DNA of 61,891 nucleotides, taken from contig CAIMUP010000037.1 of the NCBI GenBank assembly GCA_903844645.1, positions 1-61,891 of the forward strand, in the 5' to 3' direction. Shown in pieces: positions 17,224 to 25,944 of this stretch. Under the pieces are notes generated by a model. It did not search any database. It was not told where the DNA came from and saw only the letters and a list, made by a program, of their open reading frames with translations. Each line of letters begins with the position of its first letter. Within the stretch, counting starts at the first letter, position 1. The stretch comes from an uncultured Bacteroidota bacterium. Its GTDB lineage: Bacteria > Bacteroidota > Bacteroidia > AKYH767-A > JABDAW01. Both the position numbers and the translations under genes were made by a program.

Positions 17224-18231
17224 ATGAATAAAAAAACCGATTTTGTCTATTCCGACGAACGCGAACCGCATCGAGCACGAACGAAAACCATCCTGAAGGA
17301 ACATCCCGATATTCGCGAATTAATTGGGAGGAATCCTTTTACTTTTTGGATTATATTCTTTGTCGTAGCGGTGCAGATTACCCTGGCGATAGTTTTGAAA
17401 GAGTCTCCCTGGTGGCTCGTATTTGTAGTCGCATATTTTGTAGGAGCCTTCGCCGATCACACCCTCTTTGTTTCGATTCATGAATGTGCCCACAATCTTT
17501 TATTTAAGAAAAAAGCAGCCAATACCTTGGCAGGAATTTTTGCGAATCTCCCACAAATTATCCCGAGTTCGGTGTCCTTTCAGCGGTATCATATCAAGCA
17601 CCATTCGTTTCAGGGTATCCATGAATTAGATGCCGATCTTCCCAATGAATGGGAGGCGAAATTGATTAATAATTCCACCTTCGGCAAGGCGATGTGGATG
17701 CTTTTTTTCCCTTTCTTCCAATCCGTCCGCGTGGCGCGGCTGAAGGAAATAAAGCCTATTGACGGCTGGATTTTATTGAATATCTTCTGCCAGATAGCAT
17801 TCTCTGCGCTGGTTATTTATTTCTTCGGAGCCAAGGCATTTGTGTATCTTTTATCAAGTCTGTTTTTCTCCATCGGCTTGCATCCCTTGGGTGCTCGCTG
17901 GATTCAGGAACATTATTTAACGGATAGCGAAGAACAAGAAACTTACAGTTATTATGGGGTCCTGAATTCGATTGCGCTGAATGTCGGATACCACAACGAG
18001 CATCACGATTTTCCTTCCATCCCCTGGAATAAACTTCCGGAATTAAAGAATAAGGCGCATGAACATTATGATAATTTGCATTCGCATAAATCATGGACAA
18101 AATTGTTCTTACGATTTATCTTCGACCCTAAGATTTCGCTGTATTCCCGAGTCGTAAGACAAGAGCGCGGTAAGCTCGCCTTAACCGATATGTCCACACC
18201 GGATACCGACCTGATTAATTCGGAAAAATAG
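17224..18231 (+). CDS. Sphingolipid (dihydroceramide) delta-4 desaturase-like protein
   Basis: A 335-residue membrane di-iron desaturase. The N-terminal segment DFVYSDEREPHRARTKTI (6-23) matches the Lipid_DES leader of animal/plant sphingolipid desaturases. Histidine boxes are HECAH (86-90), HIKHH (123-127) and HNEHH (257-261), within QRYHIKHHSFQG and GYHNEHHDFPSIP. From memory, the C-terminal half (ETYSYYGVLN, YYDNLHSH-like spacing, LYSRVVRQ) tracks human DEGS1 closely. Four to six membrane segments flank the boxes. It would introduce the 4,5-trans double bond in dihydroceramide at the inner membrane. Bacteroidota make sphingolipids, but no other sphingolipid gene is adjacent. A different acyl or alkyl substrate is possible. 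Confidence 0.8.
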   Translation: MNKKTDFVYSDEREPHRARTKTILKEHPDIRELIGRNPFTFWIIFFVVAVQITLAIVLKESPWWLVFVVAYFVGAFADHTLFVSIHECAHNLLFKKKAANTLAGIFANLPQIIPSSVSFQRYHIKHHSFQGIHELDADLPNEWEAKLINNSTFGKAMWMLFFPFFQSVRVARLKEIKPIDGWILLNIFCQIAFSALVIYFFGAKAFVYLLSSLFFSIGLHPLGARWIQEHYLTDSEEQETYSYYGVLNSIALNVGYHNEHHDFPSIPWNKLPELKNKAHEHYDNLHSHKSWTKLFLRFIFDPKISLYSRVVRQERGKLALTDMSTPDTDLINSEK

Positions 18232-18241
18232 AAACTAATGA

Positions 18242-18291
18242 AGCCACGAATTACATGAATCAACTAATTTCAATTCGTGTAATTCATGGCT
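18242..18291. repeat. Dispersed AGCCACGAATT hairpin element, copy 1
   Basis: AGCCACGAATTACATGAAT and ATTCGTGTAATTCATGGCT are inverted with two mismatches around a 12-base loop, followed by ATTTCTTTTTAA. It lies 10 bases after the desaturase stop and probably acts as a terminator before surE. A second copy of the same design lies after purD at 45624-45676. Confidence 0.7.
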
Positions 18292-18310
18292 ATTTCTTTT
18301 TAATAATCTA

Positions 18311-19087
18311 ATGACAAAATCTTCCAACCGCCCAATAATATTAGTAACCAATGACGATGGGATAACAGCTCCTGGGTTAAGAGCTTTGGTAGAAGAAATG
18401 CAGACCCTTGGCGAGGTAGTCGTCGTCGCTCCAGATAGCCCTCAATCCGGCATGGGACATGCCATCACGATTAACAAACCCTTGCGTTTGGATAAGGTTT
18501 CCTATCATGGTGAATCGTTGGGGTATCAATGTTCCGGCACCCCTGTTGATTGTGTGAAGATAGCGATTGATAAGATACTTCATCGCAAGCCTGACATCTT
18601 GGTTTCGGGGATTAATCATGGCTCGAATTCTTCTATTAATGTTATTTATTCAGGCACTATGTCTGCCGCTATGGAAGGTGCTATCGAATCTATCCCTTCT
18701 ATCGGTTTCTCTTTGAATAATTACAACCTCGATGCTGACTTTAATGTCTCCCAAAAGTATGCAGGCATCCTTGCCATCAATGTACTTAAACATGGCTTGC
18801 CGCAAGGCACGCTGCTGAATGTAAACATCCCGAACCTTTCTGAAAAAGATATAAAAGGAATCAAAGTTTGTCGGCAAGCTATTGCAAAGTGGGAAGAAGA
18901 ATTTGATGAAAGAAAAGACCCCTACAACCGCAGTTATTATTGGCTAACCGGTAAATTCAAGAACTATGACAAAGGTGAAGATACTGATGAATGGGCATTA
19001 GCCAATGGCTACGTTTCGGTGGTTCCGGTGCAGTTTGATTTCACTGCCCATCATGCCATTCCTTTTCTTAATAATTGGGAATTATAA
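18311..19087 (+). CDS. surE: 5'/3'-nucleotidase SurE
   Basis: A 258-residue SurE. The divalent-metal site begins with TNDDGITAPGLRAL (13-26; Asp15, Asp16), followed by SPQSGMGHAITI near residue 43, CSGTPVDCVKIA near residue 75 and SGINHGSNSS near residue 99, all diagnostic. It dephosphorylates nucleoside 5'- and 3'-monophosphates in the cytosol, and the gene is often linked to stationary-phase survival. The downstream membrane gene begins immediately after its stop codon and lpxB follows, so surE, the 97-residue protein and lpxB form an operon, a linkage I recall from other Bacteroidota. Confidence 0.94.
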   Translation: MTKSSNRPIILVTNDDGITAPGLRALVEEMQTLGEVVVVAPDSPQSGMGHAITINKPLRLDKVSYHGESLGYQCSGTPVDCVKIAIDKILHRKPDILVSGINHGSNSSINVIYSGTMSAAMEGAIESIPSIGFSLNNYNLDADFNVSQKYAGILAINVLKHGLPQGTLLNVNIPNLSEKDIKGIKVCRQAIAKWEEEFDERKDPYNRSYYWLTGKFKNYDKGEDTDEWALANGYVSVVPVQFDFTAHHAIPFLNNWEL

Positions 19088-19381
19088 ATGGCCAAGAAGG
19101 ACTCAATGATTGTTGGTTTAATCTTCGGAATCCTTGCTCCGTTGCTTGGCATCATAATCTATTGGTTCATTCAATTCCGTGAAATGAAGTTGAGCGAATT
19201 CTTCAGCCACATCATCGTTTATAAACTTATTTCGCCGGCATTGAGTTTAAGTTTATTGATCAATCTCGGCATCTTCTTTTTGTTTCTTCAGAAAGAATAT
19301 TATCTCGCTACACGCGGCGTTCTATTCGCAACTTTTATCTATGCAGGGATTATTGTTCTTGCCAAGGTAGGGGTACTTTAA
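19088..19381 (+). CDS. Small three-helix membrane protein between surE and lpxB
   Basis: A 97-residue protein with three hydrophobic segments (about 7-28, 40-62 and 73-95). I do not recognise the family. Its position between surE and lpxB, with no gap before and six bases after, makes co-expression certain. The context suggests an envelope role but nothing more specific. Confidence 0.75.
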   Translation: MAKKDSMIVGLIFGILAPLLGIIIYWFIQFREMKLSEFFSHIIVYKLISPALSLSLLINLGIFFLFLQKEYYLATRGVLFATFIYAGIIVLAKVGVL

Positions 19382-19387
19382 TTAGCT

Positions 19388-20506
19388 ATGAAATATTACA
19401 TTATTGCGGGGGAAGCTTCGGGAGATTTACATGCTTCCAATTTGATTAACGAACTTAAACTTCTCGATGCAGATGCTGCCTTTCGATGCTGGGGTGGAGA
19501 TTTGATGCAAGCCCAGGGTGCGACCATCGTGAAGCATTACGAAGAACTTGCCTTCATGGGTTTTGTAGAGGTGTTGTTGAATCTTAAAACCATTCTATCC
19601 AACATTAAATTCTGCAAGAACGACATCCTTAAATATAAGCCCGATGTTTTGATTTTGGTGGATTATCCGGGCTTCAATTTGAGGATAGCAGAGTTCGCGA
19701 AAGCCAATGGCATCAAGGTATTCTACTATATCTCCCCAACGGTGTGGGCATGGCACGAATCTCGTGTGGAGACTATCAAGAAGTATGTGGATAAGATGTT
19801 TGTTATCCTCCCTTTTGAGAAGGAGTTTTATGCAAAGCATAACTGTCATGTCGAGTATGCAGGGCATCCCTTGACTGATGTTATTAATGATTGGAAGAGA
19901 AATAATGAGGACGTTATTCTATGGCGAAAAGAGAATGTTATTACCGACAAGCCTATCATTGCAATTCTTCCCGGAAGCCGCAAACAGGAGGTGTATCGTA
20001 TGTTTCCGATCATGCTCGAGGCTTGCGATAAGTACAAAGGTCATCAACCGATTGTTGCCGGTGCGACCTCCATCCCTATCGAATATTATCAGCAATTCTT
20101 TGGCGGGAGGGATGTCAAAATCCTCTTCAACCAAACTTATTCCATCCTTAATAATGCCGAGGCAGCCCTTGTTAAATCAGGGACTTCGACCTTGGAAGCG
20201 GCGTTATTACATACCCCGGAGGTCGTTTGTTATAAAGCGAACACGATCTCTTATTCTATCGCTAAGATGGTTACGAATATTAGGTTTATTTCTTTGGTTA
20301 ATTTGATTATGGACAAGGAAGTGGTGAAGGAATTGATTCAAAATAATATGACGGTTGAGAACATTCGGAAGGAACTCGATGACCTGTTATTAAACCCTGA
20401 TAAGCGAATGGCGATGCTCCAAGATTATCAGGAATTAAGGATTAAACTGGGAATTGACGGTGCTTCTAAAAGCATTGCCCAATTGATGTGGAAGCTCATT
20501 AAATAA
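19388..20506 (+). CDS. lpxB: Lipid-A-disaccharide synthase
   Basis: A 372-residue GT19 enzyme. The N-terminal AGEASGDLHASNLI (7-20), YYISPTVWAWHESR (113-126) and LPGSRKQEV (194-202) are signature sequences. It joins UDP-2,3-diacylglucosamine and lipid X to make the lipid A disaccharide at the inner-membrane surface. Together with hldD in this window it shows a conventional LPS core and lipid A. The stop is 15 bases from the convergent sufD stop. Confidence 0.94.
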   Translation: MKYYIIAGEASGDLHASNLINELKLLDADAAFRCWGGDLMQAQGATIVKHYEELAFMGFVEVLLNLKTILSNIKFCKNDILKYKPDVLILVDYPGFNLRIAEFAKANGIKVFYYISPTVWAWHESRVETIKKYVDKMFVILPFEKEFYAKHNCHVEYAGHPLTDVINDWKRNNEDVILWRKENVITDKPIIAILPGSRKQEVYRMFPIMLEACDKYKGHQPIVAGATSIPIEYYQQFFGGRDVKILFNQTYSILNNAEAALVKSGTSTLEAALLHTPEVVCYKANTISYSIAKMVTNIRFISLVNLIMDKEVVKELIQNNMTVENIRKELDDLLLNPDKRMAMLQDYQELRIKLGIDGASKSIAQLMWKLIK

Positions 20507-20521
20507 CTTCCGAATCCTTTT

Positions 20522-21844
20522 TTAAAAGTGATGATTCAACTGCTCAGAGATCAGATGGAGAAGGTTTATCTTGAGTTTGTCTATCTTGACTTTATCCACC
20601 ACATCGCTGGCAAAGGCATGAACCAAAAGGGCTTGTGCTTTCTCCTTGGTGATGCCGCGAGATCGCAGGTAGAACAAGGCTTCCTGATCAAGCTGCCCGG
20701 TGGTAGCTCCGTGGCTGCATTTAACGTCATCGGCAAAGATTTCTAACTGCGGCTTGGCGGTAACATGGGCATCGTCAGACAATAAAATATTTTTATTGGA
20801 TTGAAAAGCGTTCGTTTTCTGGGCATCTTTCCGGACCATAATCCGACCATTAAATACACCGGTAGATTGTTCCTTCATGATGCCCTTATACAGTTCATTA
20901 CTCATGCAACGCGGCAGGGCATGATCTACCAACGTATGGTTATCCACATGTTGCTTTCCATTTAATAAATACAAGCCGTAGAGATGCGTTTCGCAGCCTT
21001 CGCCTTGGATAAGAAAGTTGAGGTTGTTCCTTACCAATGCACCATCCAGGGTGATGGTAGTGGAGGAAACTACGGCATTCTTTTCTTGTTTGATCTGTGT
21101 GTTATTTATTTGGAAGGAGGCATTGTTTTCATCCTGAATTTTATAATAATCGAGGTTGCAATTCTCTTCTGCAAGGATTTCGGTAAGGGCATTGGTGAAG
21201 CTGATGTTGGTATTCATAGAATGATAACTCTCCACAATCTGCACCTGCGAAGACTTCGAGGCGATGATCAGATTCCGAGGGAAAGTCATCGTGTTTCCAT
21301 CGGATGAATCGGTGAGGTATAGCAGGTGTATCGCTTGCGGAATTATGACATTCTCTGGAATAAAAACGAATGCTCCATCATTCACAGAGGCGGTGTTGAG
21401 AGCGGTAAAGGCTTCCTTGGTATCGTCTGCAATTTGGGCGTAATGTTGTTGAAATAATGGGTTATTAAATTGGTTTGAAATAGCATCTATAATGACTCCA
21501 TCGGGCAACTTATTAAGGTGCGAATGTTCTTTCATTAAATACCCATTATAAAATACCAAGACGGTCGCATCGAAGCCCGCGATGAAGTATTTATTCAGTT
21601 CCTCTTTGGTTAATTTGTCGCTCGCGATTCGTTCAGGCATCCGATACACGGGTTTAAGAATAGGTTGGATATTGGTATATTTCCAATATTCCATTTTCGT
21701 GGTCGGGAATCCCAATTGATCGAACCTTTGTATCGCCTCTTTTTTGATTTTATTAAAATAAAAGGGAGCTTCCGCTAGGATTGATGCTTCGCATTGTTGG
21801 ATGAACTTTTCCTTGGTACCTGCTGTTTCTGTTGCTGTATTCAT
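20522..21844 (-). CDS. sufD: Fe-S cluster assembly protein SufD
   Basis: A 440-residue SufBD-family protein. WKYTNIQPIL near residue 50 and the C-terminal core (GRIMVRKDAQKTNAFQSNKN, then SHGATTGQLDQEALFYLRSR) are typical of SufD. It partners SufB and SufC in the SufBC2D scaffold that assembles iron-sulfur clusters. In most Bacteroidota sufD lies in a sufBCDS operon. Here its upstream neighbour is repeat array 5 and then ispH on the other strand, and its downstream neighbour is lpxB, so sufB and sufC are elsewhere. A TACTTTTG box lies 17 bases before the start. Confidence 0.92.
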   Translation of the reverse strand: MNTATETAGTKEKFIQQCEASILAEAPFYFNKIKKEAIQRFDQLGFPTTKMEYWKYTNIQPILKPVYRMPERIASDKLTKEELNKYFIAGFDATVLVFYNGYLMKEHSHLNKLPDGVIIDAISNQFNNPLFQQHYAQIADDTKEAFTALNTASVNDGAFVFIPENVIIPQAIHLLYLTDSSDGNTMTFPRNLIIASKSSQVQIVESYHSMNTNISFTNALTEILAEENCNLDYYKIQDENNASFQINNTQIKQEKNAVVSSTTITLDGALVRNNLNFLIQGEGCETHLYGLYLLNGKQHVDNHTLVDHALPRCMSNELYKGIMKEQSTGVFNGRIMVRKDAQKTNAFQSNKNILLSDDAHVTAKPQLEIFADDVKCSHGATTGQLDQEALFYLRSRGITKEKAQALLVHAFASDVVDKVKIDKLKINLLHLISEQLNHHF

Positions 21845-21860
21845 GATTTTGTTTGCGCCG

Positions 21861-21868
21861 CAAAAGTA
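21861..21868 (-). promoter_or_regulatory. TAnnTTTG box of sufD
   Basis: TACTTTTG on the minus strand, 16 bases upstream of the sufD ATG. The TTG element is not clear. It supports sufD being an independent transcription unit. Confidence 0.5.
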
Positions 21869-22032
21869 GCAAAACTTTCGGGCTTCGTCAGCCCTTTTCT
21901 TTATTTCCCGAAGAAGTCTATTCTTGTGAAATAATCGGCGAATGCCATTTAATGCCTTACTTAAGGATAATCTTCGCCCTTTTCTTTAAAAACTCCAAGT
22001 CGCCACAATTTTTACATCATGATATTTTCTTT

Positions 22033-22494
22033 GGTTTAGGCATGCGAAAAAGTTTGTACGGGGAATTCCGGTTTGGTTTAGGCATACGAAAAAGTTAGCA
22101 CAGGGAATCCGCCCTTATTTACCCCTTCACAACTATTTATGACGGGGAAAACACCCTTAGTTACCCCTTCACAACTATTTATGACGGGGAAAACACCCTT
22201 AGTTACCCCTTCACAAATATTTATGACGGGGAAAACACCCTTAGTTGCCCCTTCACAAATATTTGTGACGGGGAAAACACGCTTAGTTACCCCTTCACAA
22301 ATATTTATGACGGGGAATTCACCTTTAGTTACCCCTTCACAAATATTTGTGACGGGGAATCCGCCCTTAGTTACCCCTTCACAAATATTTGTGACGGGGA
22401 ATTCACCCTTAGTTACCCCTTCACAAATATTTGTGTCGGGGAATTCACCCTTAGTTACCCCTTCACAAATATTTATGACGGGGAAAACACGCTT
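22033..22494. repeat. Array 5: eleven 42-bp units
   Basis: Exactly 462 bases, between divergent sufD and ispH. Nine units from 22117 contain AGTTACCCCTTCACAAAT, ATTTATGACGGGGAA and then AACACCCTT, TTCACCCTT or TCCGCCCTT. CACAAATATTTGTG is a perfect palindrome in several units. The first two units (22033-22116) have a different sequence (GGTTTAGGCATGCGAAAAAG) but the same 42-base length, and they share the GGGGAATTCCG/GGGAATCCGCC part. The bases from 21869 to 22032 show nothing I recognise. Confidence 0.95.
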
Positions 22495-22555
22495 ATTCCC
22501 TCCTTCCCAGGTTTTCCACTCCTTATATATAGGAGTGTTTTTCGGTTGATTCCGA

Positions 22556-22582
22556 TGGTTACTCAAAAATTTCGTAATTTTG
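22556..22582 (+). promoter_or_regulatory. TTG-N16-TAnnTTTG promoter of ispH, leaderless arrangement
   Basis: TTG at 22556-22558 and TAATTTTG at 22575-22582. Only four bases (CGGC) separate the box from the ispH ATG at 22587. Bacteroidota transcripts usually start five to seven bases after this box, so the mRNA should begin at or near the start codon. Confidence 0.65.
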
Positions 22583-22586
22583 CGGC

Positions 22587-23477
22587 ATGAACGTAGTAAT
22601 TGATCCCCATTCAGGCTTTTGTTTCGGAGTTGTTTTCGCCATCCAAATGGCAGAAGATGAATTAAATGAAAGCGGCACGCTGTATTGCTTAGGCGATATT
22701 GTGCATAACAATAAGGAAATCGAACGGCTGAAGGCAAAGGGTCTGAAGATTATTAATCATGAGGAATTGAAGTCGTTACACGATTGTAAAGTGATGATTC
22801 GGGCACATGGCGAACCACCGGAAACGTATCAAACGGCTATTAATAATAACATAGAATTGATAGATGCGTCTTGCCCGGTAGTGCTGAAACTGCAAAATCG
22901 TGTCCGTACCAGCTTCGATGGATTAGAAAAAGATGGAGGGCAAATCGTGATTTATGGGGAGGTCGGGCATGCCGAAGTAGAAGGCTTGGTCGGGCAAACC
23001 AATGGCGATGCCATCATCGTCAGCAAGGAGGAAGATTTGGAGAAGATAGATTTCACAAAGCCTGTTTATTTCTTCTCTCAAACCACGAAGAGTACAGATG
23101 GCTTTAACAGGATGCAAACCTTGATAGAAGAGAAATTAAAAGAGAAACAAGGAGTGGTGGATAATGATAACTTTATATCTAATGATACCGTCTGCCGGCA
23201 AGTATCTAACCGCGAACCCCAGTTGCGGAAATTTGCCACCGAACATGATGTAATCATCTTTGTAAGCGGTAAAAAAAGCTCTAACGGGAAGGCATTATAC
23301 GGAGTCTGTAAGGAAGAAAATGAACGGACTTATTTTATTTCAGAAACCGAAGAACTTGCCGACATCAATTTCGCTGGAGTTAAATCAGTAGGGATTTGTG
23401 GTGCTACCTCCACCCCGATGTGGCTCATGGAAGAAGTCTCAAACACCTTGAAATCAAAGGAAGATGTGTTAATTTAA
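22587..23477 (+). CDS. ispH: 4-hydroxy-3-methylbut-2-enyl diphosphate reductase
   Basis: A 296-residue IspH/LytB. The three cluster-binding cysteines are Cys12 (GFCFGVVFA), Cys96 (DASCPVVLK) and Cys203 (TVCRQVSNRE). Conserved His40, His74 (RAHGEPPE) and His128 (YGEVGHAEVEG) bind the substrate diphosphate. It catalyses the last step of the MEP pathway, giving IPP and DMAPP. It is preceded by a promoter box four bases from the ATG and followed by the rpsA promoter. Confidence 0.94.
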   Translation: MNVVIDPHSGFCFGVVFAIQMAEDELNESGTLYCLGDIVHNNKEIERLKAKGLKIINHEELKSLHDCKVMIRAHGEPPETYQTAINNNIELIDASCPVVLKLQNRVRTSFDGLEKDGGQIVIYGEVGHAEVEGLVGQTNGDAIIVSKEEDLEKIDFTKPVYFFSQTTKSTDGFNRMQTLIEEKLKEKQGVVDNDNFISNDTVCRQVSNREPQLRKFATEHDVIIFVSGKKSSNGKALYGVCKEENERTYFISETEELADINFAGVKSVGICGATSTPMWLMEEVSNTLKSKEDVLI

Positions 23478-23522
23478 GACCGCAAAGGGTCTTTCCCTTC
23501 AAAAAATATTGATGCCGTTTCA

Positions 23523-23551
23523 TTGTATGTCAAATATTTTTAGTAGATTTG
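23523..23551 (+). promoter_or_regulatory. TTG-N18-TAnnTTTG promoter of rpsA
   Basis: TTG at 23523-23525 and TAGATTTG at 23544-23551. The start codon at 23595 leaves a leader of about 37 bases. Confidence 0.65.
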
Positions 23552-23594
23552 CACCCCTTAACAAATAAATAATAGTATTAATCAAAAAATTTAA

Positions 23595-25772
23595 ATGACA
23601 GAAAACGAAGAATTAGAGAACACATCCGCGACAAGCGAGGAAACCGTTTCCGAACAGGAATCAGTAAGTGTTGTGGATGAAAACACCACCCAGAATGTAC
23701 AAGCAGAAGCCGCAACAGAAACCATTGTTGAAGAAGCTCCTGTAAAAATGAAAGCCAGCCCAAGCGCACCGCCAAAACCTGATCCGAATTTTGATTGGGA
23801 TCAAGTGAGTAAAGGGGGCGAAAGCCACAAATCAAGTGAGCGATTGGCGATGGAGGAAAAGTATGGAAAGACTATTAACTCCGTAGCAACTTTCGATGTG
23901 GTCGTAGGTACTGTGGTACACATGAACGACAGAGAAGTGATATTAAATATCGGTTTCAAATCCGATGGTTTGGTTCCTGCTTCTGAATTCAGGAATATGC
24001 CTAACTTGAAGGTAGGCGATAAAGTGGATGTTTTTGTTGAATCGCAAGAGGATAAAAACGGGCAGTTAGTTCTTTCTCACAAGAGAGCTTTAGCATTGAA
24101 ATCATGGGATAAGGTTCATGAATTATTAGCTTCCGGTGAAGTAGTAACCGGATATATTAAAGGAAAAACCAAAGGAGGATTGATAGTGGATTTATTTGGT
24201 CTGGAGGCTTTTCTTCCTGGCTCTCAAATTGATTTTAAACCTATCAAAGACTTCGATGTGTTTTTGGGTAAGACAATGGAGTTTAAAGTCATCAAGATTA
24301 ACGAAGACTTTAAGAACGTAATCGTTTCTCACAAAGCTTTAATAGAGCATGAAATGGAAGCTCAAAGGTCGGAAATCATGTCGAAGTTAGAGAAAGGGCA
24401 AATCATAGAAGGCGTTGTTAAAAACCTTACTACTTACGGTGCTTTCCTTGATTTAGGCGGGGTAGATGGGTTGCTTCATATTACCGATATGGCTTGGGGA
24501 AGGATTAATCATCCAGAAGAAATCATGAAGATTGATGAAACCATCCGCGTAGTAATACTTGAATTCGATGACGAGAAAAAGAGAATAGCTTTAGGATTAA
24601 AACAATTAACCCCACATCCTTGGGAAGCCATGAATCCTCCTTTGATTGTTGGCGAAACCATTAAAGGCAGAATATCTTCTATTACTGATTATGGTGCTTT
24701 CATGGAAATTTCTCCTGGCGTGGAAGGTTTGATTCATGTATCTGAAATGTCATGGAGTTTGCATTTAAGAAGTCCTCATGATTTCGTGAAAGCTGGCGAT
24801 ATGGTTGATGCGGTTATCATTAGTATTAATCCTGAAGAAAGAAAATTGTCTCTCGGGATGAAGCAATTAAAAAGCGAACCTTGGGTTACTGCTATTGACA
24901 AGTATCCTGTCGGTTCTAAGCACAAAGCGATCATAAGAAACTTCACTAATTGGGGAGTTTTCGTTGAGTTGGAAGAAGGCGTTGACGGATTGATTCATAT
25001 CTCTGATTTATCTTGGCAAAAGAAAATCAGACATCCGAATGAATTCGCCAAAATAGGCGAGACGATAGAGGTTATTGTTCTTGAAGTGGATGAAACGAAC
25101 AAGAGGTTGGCGTTGGGTGTGAAACAACTCGAAGAAAATCCTTGGGAAGTGTTTGAAACCGTATTCACCGTAGGCTCTGTTCATCAGGGAACTGTTGCCA
25201 AGATTATTGATAATGGCGCATTAATCACGATGCCTTATGGTGTCGAGGCTTTTGCTCCGATGAAACAATTAATCAAAGAAAACAAGATGCCTGCGAAATT
25301 AGATGAGAAGTTAGATTTTAAGATTTTGGAATTCCATAAAGACGGAAGAAGGATTCTCGTTTCTCACACCAAGTTGGTGGAAGAAAAACAGTTTGCTAAC
25401 TCTGTTAAAGAAGGAGAAAAACAGTCTGCCGAAGATATTGAGAATACAAAAATTGTCGAGAAGATTCAAAGTTCTGTGGAGAAATCAACGATGGGCGATA
25501 TTTCCGCTTTATCAAATCTGAAATCGGAATTAGAAACTTCGGAAGCAGCAACGGCAGCGGTGGCGAATGAAGCGGAAGCGGTAATTCCTGCTGAAATGCC
25601 AGCGACTGAAACTCCCAATGAAGCCGAAGGCGCGAAAAAAGAACCAGCCAAAAGAGGTCGCCCAAAGAAGAAAACTGAAGAGGGCGATGCCCCGACAGCA
25701 GAGGGTGAAACTCACGAAGCAGGCGACGAGCAGCCAGAGGAAAAACCAGATGACAAACCAAAAGATGAATAA
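23595..25772 (+). CDS. rpsA: 30S ribosomal protein S1 with long acidic and basic tails
   Basis: A 725-residue protein with six S1 (OB-fold) modules between about residues 95 and 594. Recognisable units include GAFLDLGGVDGLLHITDMAW (third) and GVFVELEEGVDGLIHISDLSW, here split around residue 475 (fifth). The first 90 residues are acidic, Ser/Thr-rich and low in complexity. The last 130 residues are Ala/Glu-rich and include KRGRPKKK near 686-693, an AT-hook-like patch. S1 feeds mRNA to the 30S subunit; Bacteroidota largely lack Shine-Dalgarno use, so S1 may matter more. A strong terminator follows. Confidence 0.93.
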   Translation: MTENEELENTSATSEETVSEQESVSVVDENTTQNVQAEAATETIVEEAPVKMKASPSAPPKPDPNFDWDQVSKGGESHKSSERLAMEEKYGKTINSVATFDVVVGTVVHMNDREVILNIGFKSDGLVPASEFRNMPNLKVGDKVDVFVESQEDKNGQLVLSHKRALALKSWDKVHELLASGEVVTGYIKGKTKGGLIVDLFGLEAFLPGSQIDFKPIKDFDVFLGKTMEFKVIKINEDFKNVIVSHKALIEHEMEAQRSEIMSKLEKGQIIEGVVKNLTTYGAFLDLGGVDGLLHITDMAWGRINHPEEIMKIDETIRVVILEFDDEKKRIALGLKQLTPHPWEAMNPPLIVGETIKGRISSITDYGAFMEISPGVEGLIHVSEMSWSLHLRSPHDFVKAGDMVDAVIISINPEERKLSLGMKQLKSEPWVTAIDKYPVGSKHKAIIRNFTNWGVFVELEEGVDGLIHISDLSWQKKIRHPNEFAKIGETIEVIVLEVDETNKRLALGVKQLEENPWEVFETVFTVGSVHQGTVAKIIDNGALITMPYGVEAFAPMKQLIKENKMPAKLDEKLDFKILEFHKDGRRILVSHTKLVEEKQFANSVKEGEKQSAEDIENTKIVEKIQSSVEKSTMGDISALSNLKSELETSEAATAAVANEAEAVIPAEMPATETPNEAEGAKKEPAKRGRPKKKTEEGDAPTAEGETHEAGDEQPEEKPDDKPKDE

Positions 25773-25780
25773 TAAATTTG

Positions 25781-25812
25781 AAAAAGCCTTCCAATCGGGA
25801 GGCTTTTTTTTG
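25781..25812 (+). terminator. Intrinsic terminator of rpsA
   Basis: AAAAAGCCTTCC and GGGAGGCTTTTTTTT pair around the four-base loop AATC (one G-U), ending in a run of eight T. It starts about 10 bases after the rpsA stop. Confidence 0.88.
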
Positions 25813-25864
25813 GATGCTCGTTTCCTGAATTTGAGGAAGCGGCTGGCATTAACCAAACTTGATT

Positions 25865-25872
25865 TATATTTG
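25865..25872 (+). promoter_or_regulatory. TAnnTTTG box upstream of array 6 and pyrR
   Basis: TATATTTG, followed by GCAAAG, is the only good -7 box between the rpsA terminator and pyrR. No TTG sits at 16-21 bases upstream. If used, the transcript would contain the whole of array 6 as a 420-base leader before the pyrR start. Confidence 0.45.
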
Positions 25873-25944
25873 CAAAGTTCTAAACAGAAATTGATTTGAC
25901 TAACGCAACGAAAAATGCCTAAGGATAAAAGATACAACGATACC

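Noticed and set aside
16714-22494. CRISPR arrays at the 42-bp repeats
   Set aside because: The units are contiguous with no unique spacers of constant length, and no cas genes are present.
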